Part shown: positions 57,901-64,000 of the stretch, piece after piece | Layout: each line of letters opens with the position of its first letter | Position numbering within the stretch: the first letter of the stretch is position 1 | Assembly (NCBI GenBank): GCA_013400115.1 | Contig: VXBP01000350.1 | Span: forward strand, 1 to 64,000 | DNA from: Rhinopomastus cyanomelas | Lineage: Eukaryota; Chordata; Aves; Bucerotiformes; Rhinopomastidae | Reading direction: 5' to 3' | Length of the DNA: 64,000 bases | Made by a program: the position numbers and the translations under genes | The notes under the pieces: generated by a model | The model's input: the letters and a program-made list of their open reading frames with translations, nothing else | Databases searched by the model: none | Told to the model about the DNA's origin: nothing

Positions 57901-58567
57901 ACACAGAGGGATCCAGACAAGGACCCGCTACTCCACTGCATCTGCCAGCCAGAGCCCCAAGTCGGCCAAGGCTGCCCTCTCAGTGGGGACCAAATACATC
58001 TCAGAGCACTTCTGAACACAGACTCCTGACCAACTTCCTCCACAGAGCTGGACACACAAGTCCAGCCACTGACAGACGGCGTCCTGCATCCTGTCCGGAG
58101 CAAAGCCATGGGCCTCAGGAGCCTGGCAGGACACACATGCTGTGGGGTCCCGCAGCCCCTCGCACTGTGACTGCTGCAGCTCCAGAAGCAGGGAGCAGCA
58201 CCTCCGACTGGCTCCTTGCCACCCGCTTCCTCCTGTCAGCATCAGCCAAGACTGTGCTTCCTCATCCCAACCCCCTCCACACATTGGTCTCTCTTCTTCC
58301 TTCCGTGGAGCAAGGCAGAGGTAATAGTGTCCCCCTTCTGAAGAGGCCCTTCAGGACCCACCAGGGCAGGGTTCAGCATTTTACTCACCTAGGCTCCCCA
58401 GGGGCATCCTGGAGCCAGAGGGTGGAGCTGAAGCCTCTTTCTGCCCTCTGCGTGGCCGATCCACGATGCTGCTCCGGCACTCCCCCAAGATACGAAAAGA
58501 GGGTCTTGCTCGCACTCAGTCTGCTCAGCAAGGGCCGCACAAGCCCCGCGATGCCTGCAGCCATCAT
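54871..58567 (-). CDS. FDX1: FDX1-like mitochondrial [2Fe-2S] ferredoxin (adrenodoxin), complete, 4 exons
   Basis: Adrenodoxin-type ferredoxin. It passes electrons from NADPH-ferredoxin reductase to mitochondrial cytochrome P450s in the matrix. Exons, 5' to 3' on the minus strand: 58567-58389, 55918-55794, 55375-55246, 54991-54871. All junctions are GT-AG and in phase, giving 184 residues, the length I recall for human FDX1. Residues 1 to about 55 form an Arg/Ser-rich, acid-poor mitochondrial presequence. Cluster ligands are Cys104, Cys110, Cys113 and Cys150 (CEGTLACSTC and RLGCQVC). The acidic helix DEELDMLDLAYGL keeps the residues that dock reductase and P450. The ATG at 58567 has an ACC in front of it; an in-frame ATG lies 16 codons upstream. 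Core motifs exclude FDX2. The protein differs from mammalian FDX1 at many positions, especially the C-terminus, so it may be a paralogue. Confidence 0.94.
55246..55375 (-). CDS. FDX1: FDX1-like exon 3: cluster-binding loop and acidic helix
   Basis: Encodes ACEGTLACSTCHLIFE with three cluster cysteines and the His that follows them, then DEELDMLDLAYGLTE, the partner-docking acidic helix. Acceptor CCGCCAG, donor GTAAGC. Confidence 0.96.
55794..55918 (-). CDS. FDX1: FDX1-like exon 2: ferredoxin beta-grasp start
   Basis: Encodes PAVQVTVHFINRDGERL through NQNLAINGFG, the first strands and helix of the adrenodoxin fold. Acceptor CTTGCAG, donor G/GTAGGT, phase 1 at the 3' end. Confidence 0.95.
55919..58388 (-). 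other. FDX1-like intron 1 (about 2.5 kb)
   Basis: Bounded by GTGAGT (58388) and TTGCAG (55919). I saw no conserved exon or clear transposable element inside it. Confidence 0.8.
58389..58567 (-). CDS. FDX1: FDX1-like exon 1: mitochondrial presequence
   Basis: Encodes MMAAGIAGLVRPLLSRLSAS and onward to QDAPGEP, 59 codons plus two bases. It is rich in Arg, Ser, Leu and Ala, with no acidic residue in the first 31 positions, as expected of an amphipathic matrix-targeting helix. The segment around RGFSST resembles a processing site. Donor AG/GTGAGT. Confidence 0.85.
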
Positions 58568-61500
58568 GGTGCCAAAGGCTCTGCTCCGCGTCGCCTGTGC
58601 TGTTGGCAATCGCAAGGCCAGCCGGACTCAGAGCTGCAAGGACAGCCAAGAGGGGCAAAACCCGCCCCAGGACAGCCTCCCTGGGGAGGAGGTAGGACAG
58701 AGGGAGGGGAGAAGGGAAGGAAGGATGGACTAAAGGGTTATGCTGAGACTTGCTGCACATTAGTGAGCTGCAGCGTGGTAACACACCCTTCACCACCACA
58801 AAACAACCCTCGAGCAGAGCTCGCTTGATTTTCCTCACAGACTTCCCTTTCAGGAATGAGACCCTGCTGCTCTCGCAGCAACAGGCTGTCAGACTCACAG
58901 ACGTGGGTGTCGTCCAGCCACACCCCTGCCTTCCCCGCACTGCGGGCTCCTACCTCAGAAATGTGAGCATCCACCTGCTTCTCAGCCCTCTGGCGAGTAC
59001 ACACTTGTCGGCCAAGGTCTCTACTGACAGGTGCCACAAAAGCTCAGAAGAGAGTTTCTCGTTTCACGCTGCCTGATGCTCCATGCCAGCGATTCCAGAA
59101 GCACTGTCACTTCAGTCTGCCCTCCTCCCTGGGGTAAATCAACCTGCCCCTGAGGGCCAAAACACAAGAGCAGAGACAGTTCCTTTTCCTGGCTTCTACG
59201 GAGCTTGAGAGCAGCTCTGATCTCAGGAGACTGATCCATGCCCAGTCTTGAATCAACAGGCCACCCTTTGGCAGGAGGTTGGCTTCAGTCAGGCTCTTGA
59301 GAACAGCCGCACAGTAGGGGCCAACATGAGCGAAAACCTTTGCAGCTGGACCCTTTTGTTAAGCTGAACAGCAGAAACTACAGCATGAGCACAAGAACCA
59401 GCTGGAGAGCACTCCTCTCCACATGCAGACGCAGTGGATTTGCAGTTGTTGGGGCAACTGAAGAGTGTCAGCTCTGCACAACCCCCACCCGAGGCTTTCA
59501 GGCTGGAAGACGTTACTGAAGCTTCTGAGAAAAGCAAAGACCTTGAGGAATGCAAGTACCTTTTGTGAAGGGGAAGAAGAATCCTATTCTTCAGTCCCAT
59601 GAAGTTCTAAAGGCAGGTGTCCAGGCACCTGAACGCTGCTGAGGCAGCTGCAGCGCAGAGGAGCCCATGGGCAATGCAAAAAGGGCTTCAGAAGGATTTG
59701 TTTTTCCTTGCAGGGAAGGACAGTTTCTCACAGACCCATCTGCTTCCCTCCATTCACTCCATGTCTGGCAGGAAGTACAGGGGGATGTTTGATTCCACTT
59801 GTCTCCCACATGCCAAGAATGGGCTGGGTGCTAGTGCTCTCGTGACGGAGCATGGGCAAGAGGAATGCGCAGTGCTCTGCTGTGGGGGCTGTGACCTATG
59901 GCGAGTTGGAGCTGCATCTGCAGGCCATCACTGACCAGAAATCTTGTTCCTTTCGCTGATCGTGGGAGACACTTCTCAGCTCAATGTGATGAGCTGGGCA
60001 CCAGGCAGTCACAGTCTTGCAGCACCCTCACCTCAGCCCCTGCTCATCCTGCCAACACACTGTTAATGCTGCAGGATTTACCCCTCAGGTAACCGGCTGA
60101 CAGTTTCATGGGCACAGGAAGGGAGGGACAAACCACTGAGTGTCACTGGGATTTTAATCCAGAGCAAGTGCTACCCTCGAGGTCAGAGCCAGGGACCAAG
60201 GCGCTGTCCACTGGCACTGCAGCAAGCAGCCTGCATCCCTGCTCCATAGCCCCTCATCCTCAGGGCAGCTTTTCAGGTGGTTGGCTCTCTCCTGTAAGCT
60301 GCCCCTGATACTTCAGCCTTCAACCCCAATTCTTGGGCAGCAGCTCACTCCTGAACTTAAAACCACTCTGCAGAGCCTCTGTAGCCGAGAAACTGCCTGG
60401 TCTGGTCCCGCCTTCACTTTCCAGATGCTGCAGAGGTGCAGTAGGCAGTCCGGGTCTGTCTCAGCAACTCCTAGGGACAGAAAGCCAGGCTGGCCCTGAG
60501 AGACATGAGAAAGGAGGCTACAGCACATCCCAACCAGCCATGGAGAGTTTTATCTCTCTGGCAAACCTTGATTTGAGAGAGACACCAGATATATGAGCAG
60601 CAGCTTTCACCACAAGGACATCCCTGCGTTTGCTGCTGCTGACCTCTCTCCTCATCAGGAACGCCGAGCGCAGCCAGCAGCAGGTCACTGTCACCGATGG
60701 GAAAGCAGCCAAGAGTCAGGGCCAAATGCATTACACCCTGTGCCACAGCGAGGTGCGAGGCAGCAAAGGGGTACAGTGTCCCTAGCCAAGGCCTTCGCTC
60801 ATGAAGGGAAGGCTTCTCCTTCAGTCAATCTAGGCTGCTTCCAAGATGGATGGGAAGGCACTACTGCTACAGTGGGGTACAGACAACCTTCACTACAATC
60901 CCCAGCTAAAGAGCAGCATGTATCAAATCCTCCTGACCTTCACTCTCTCTTGATGATTGAAGAGCAGCCCTGGCCCATACTTTTTCAAAAGATTATGCAC
61001 AACCAGAGGCAAAAGCAATTGCCAGTCCTTGTAGTTGTCCAGCCAGGCCTGCTCACCAGGACGCTGCACCAATGGCATCAACACAAACTGGAGGCACAGT
61101 CCTAGCTCCTCACACTCCTTTATGCAGTCTCAGCACTATTTCCTTAGTGTCTCCTCCTCATTCTTTTCCCGACTTCTCCCTACACCTACTCTATCCTGGT
61201 ATCTGTCCCAAGACAGTTCATGTTAAAATCACTGGCACCTTTTGGTGACCCGTTTCCTTGGCATTAGATACTAACTCAAGCCCTGTTCAGTCACAAGAAC
61301 CTCCACCTCCACCTCTGCCCACAAACTGCACTCAAATTGCTTCTGCAGATGTGCAAGAAAAAAGACAGTCTCAGCCTCCTGTGAAAAGTCAAGTCCTTTA
61401 ACAGGGATTGTTTTTACAAGGGAGACATCAGCATGACACTGGGAGTCAACTGACACAAGGATCTGCCGCAGTTCCAAGCTGACACCGCTCCTGTTCTCTC

Positions 61501-62400
61501 CAGCCATCACGAGGCACTGGTTATCAGAGAACTCAGCCTTGGGCACAGCGCCCAGCTACACAGAGCTGCAGAGCTGGCACTCTGCACTATCCTGCACAAA
61601 CTGACCTGAACTGATGAGCACAGGACCAGAGGTGGTCACATTCAATACTGTCCATCACAGACAAAAGGGAAGTGGCTGGACATCTGCTGAACCCGCTCCT
61701 GCTCTCAGAGAAACTCACACCAGAGAAACTTCACACACACCACCACCTGTTCTCACCACCTGTACTAGCCAGGATAAGCTCGTCATCTACCTACAGAAGC
61801 CTCTACATCAAAACAAGTCAGACCTCAGAGACCAATCCCTTGTGATTCCCTGTCTCAGAGTGCAAAAGCAAGACACGGACAAAGCAATCTCAGCCTTCTT
61901 TGTACAACAGTTGCGTTTGTTCCGGGTAAGAGGACCGAGTACCCCCAGCCCTAACACGCTCATCTACCAGACAAGATTTATCTCAGCAAAAGCCTGAGTT
62001 ACTCTGGCTTTCCGTTAGAGACTAACGGATAGACCCAGCAGGACATCAGGGCACTGTCACACTAACCTGGCTGTGGGTGCAATGCTCACGGGCCTGGGCA
62101 AAGGCACAGCAGGGGCTCACTGACACAGAGTTCCAACAGCAGCTGCTGCTTCTGCATCGCTCAGTCGGTCTCTCTGCAAGTCCAGCACAATCAAATTCAC
62201 ACTCTGAACTGCAGCACTGGCTCCAGTCAAGATGGGGAAGGTGGGTAGGGGGAGAGAGGACTGTTGTTGAGGCAGCTGCTTTTCAGGATGCAGGTAGAGT
62301 CTGTTGTGTGAGAGCAGCAGAAGGCAACTTCTTGGGAAGCCCAGAGCAGCCCTCCTTACATGCGAGACACACACAGTGTCAGACTTCAAACAAGCCTCAA
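58568..62400. other. 5' flank of the FDX1-like gene, no exon recognised
   Basis: The promoter of the FDX1-like gene must lie in the first few hundred bases, which are only mildly CpG-enriched. I saw no TATA box or SF-1-type site. Frames at 60593-61105 (plus) and 61271-61546 (minus) match no family I know. Confidence 0.5.
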
Positions 62401-62419
62401 GTAACCAGCCAGACACCCG

Positions 62420-64000
62420 CTGCTGAATTTCTCTGAACTTTATTGGCACTTTAGGAAGAACAGGGCATGGATTGCAACAACTCCTCCAAGCAGGGAAAAA
62501 CCACCGTCATACCAAATCCTCTCCGCAGGCGAGCATGTGGACCCCAGGAACTACTCCACCACCTGAAGGAACTGATGTGTTTATTACAACCCAGTAAAAA
62601 GACTGGTCAAAAAAACCTCGACATAATTTACAGCAATAAAAAACAAAACAAGAGAAAACAAGCCAGGTAAACACTTGGGAAAGTACTTTCCTTGCCCCAC
62701 CCCAAGAGGAGCAGCTATCAGTTTGAACTGCAACACGGAGAGGAACAAGTCACTGTGTTCTAACAAATAAAAAAGTGTCTACAGATCTCACCATAATACT
62801 GAAAGCTTCTTACATTAGTTCTCTGGCAAAATATCACTTCTTTACAACACAGTATACACCTGCACAGGAGGAGGGCTGCGAACACATCCCTCACCCCATG
62901 ACGAGTATGTTCTAATTGTGCATAGCTACAGGTACTGCAATCAAATACCATTAGATACCACTGGAATATAATACTGGTTAAGGAGGAGGCAGGGCTGAAA
63001 CAACTACACAGAGTTCAGTGGACCCACCGGCACAAGCCCTTCTATTTCTGTATTGGACCACTTGGAATCAGAGCAATTAAAAAAAACCCTATAAGCAGAG
63101 TCATGCCAGCATCATAACACATGAGCTCGGCAGTACTGTGAGACCTGTCGCAGCAGGGAAGGTGTCTGTGCTGGTTTATTACCTGAACACACACTCCGGG
63201 CACCACATGTCAGCTTGTTGGGAAGTCGCCAAGGTGTAGTAAAGGCTCTTGTCCCACTCCACACACATTGGCAGTTGCCACAGACAGCACAAAAGTGCTG
63301 AGAACCAGCTTTAGAGCACCAAAACACAAGTGTGAGGGTTGCCTGTTTCCTCAGTAATGAGACTTGTGCAGAGCCAACAGTCACTAACCCCTCAGCACAG
63401 AAACGTGGAAACCAGGGCTGACAGATTTAACTGCAACCTTTCACTTGTGACTTGCAAAGCTCTGAGGGCTGTGGTTCTGGCCAGCCAAGCTCTCCCCATG
63501 TCGTGTTCCCCACAAGAGCAGGTGTCTGGGGGAGAGAACAGTGCTCCCACAGGGCTTCTCCAGATGCCTAGGAGCAATGCGCTAAGCCATGTTCCTGGCA
63601 GAGGTTGGCTGGTGCTGGTGTGGATCTCCACACAGACTCTTATTGCTTCCAAGAACACACTAACAGCACTGGTCAGGTTATGTGCAGGAGCAGGAAAGGC
63701 TCTTGGGAAAATACTGTGGCATGTTAACACTGTCTTGAGCATTGGGTTTTGGCACAGTGCCCCGTGGCTTCTCCCATTGAGCAGGGAGGAGAAAACATTC
63801 TGGCAATCTGTCACCACTGGCAATGACACCACACAGAGGAGAACCCACAAAACAGAAAGTCACAAGATTCAGGACTGTGTGGGACAAGAACACAGATCAC
63901 ACAGTAGCCTGATGACTTCCTGGAGGGACAGGCTAATCCAAGGAGGGCAATGCAAAGGAGAGCCCCACTGTAGGAAGAACCCATTTTCAAGAGGCCTGTC
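62420..64000 (-). other. Possible 3' UTR of a minus-strand gene beyond the window
   Basis: The stretch is more AT-rich than its surroundings and has no conserved frame. A minus-strand AATAAA (TTTATT at 62439-62444) sits at its left edge. Plus-strand AATAAA also occurs (62634, 62764), so strand and identity are uncertain. Confidence 0.25.

Noticed and set aside
61271..61546. 91-codon minus-strand frame as a gene upstream of FDX1
   Set aside because: Looks protein-like in composition but matches no family I know. No flanking exons or clean splice sites.
63811..63984. Short minus-strand frame starting MGSSYSGALLCIALLGLACP
   Set aside because: Signal-like start only. It ends after 58 codons in what looks like untranslated sequence.

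Overview
This looks like avian nuclear DNA. About fourteen fragments of CR1 non-LTR retrotransposon lie on both strands, several ending in the CR1 ATTCTATG-type 3' tail. The genes are split into short exons by short introns, and the sequence contains CpG islands and one 390-base assembly gap (24271-24660). The compact, fairly GC-rich layout would suit a microchromosome, but that is inference. No prokaryotic features, CRISPR array, rRNA or tRNA were seen.

Two protein genes are well supported, and they converge. The first, plus strand 37950-51994, is an ARHGAP20-type Rho GTPase-activating protein. Fourteen exons splice in one consistent phase to 1104 codons: an N-terminal basic segment, a PH domain, a Ras-associating region, a RhoGAP domain with its arginine finger, one annexin-like repeat and a long Ser-rich tail. 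Its first exon was not found and may lie in the CpG island around the gap, or be non-coding. The second, minus strand 58567-54871, is a complete four-exon mitochondrial [2Fe-2S] ferredoxin of the adrenodoxin (FDX1) type. It encodes 184 residues with a presequence and all four cluster cysteines. Their 3' ends face each other, with poly(A) signals about 370 bases apart around a TG microsatellite. As I recall, human FDX1 and ARHGAP20 are also convergent neighbours. The window is therefore either that locus or an ancient duplicate of it.

Layout: 1-37.9 kb has no gene I can name. It holds CR1 remnants, minisatellites, an orphan CpG island (4.96-5.47 kb), a possible immunoglobulin-type V-segment relic (6.07-6.21 kb), a second CpG island containing the gap (23.6-25.0 kb), and a 76-base, about 97% identical inverted repeat whose left arm starts where a CR1 insertion ends (29.0-29.5 kb). 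The ARHGAP20-like gene fills 37.9-53.9 kb and the FDX1-like gene 54.2-58.6 kb. The last 5.4 kb has no recognisable exon; it may include the 3' UTR of a minus-strand gene lying beyond the window.

The two genes share no pathway that I know of. The GAP would act on Rho-family GTPases in the cytoplasm or at membranes, and the ferredoxin would carry electrons to mitochondrial P450s. Their adjacency is positional, not operon-like.
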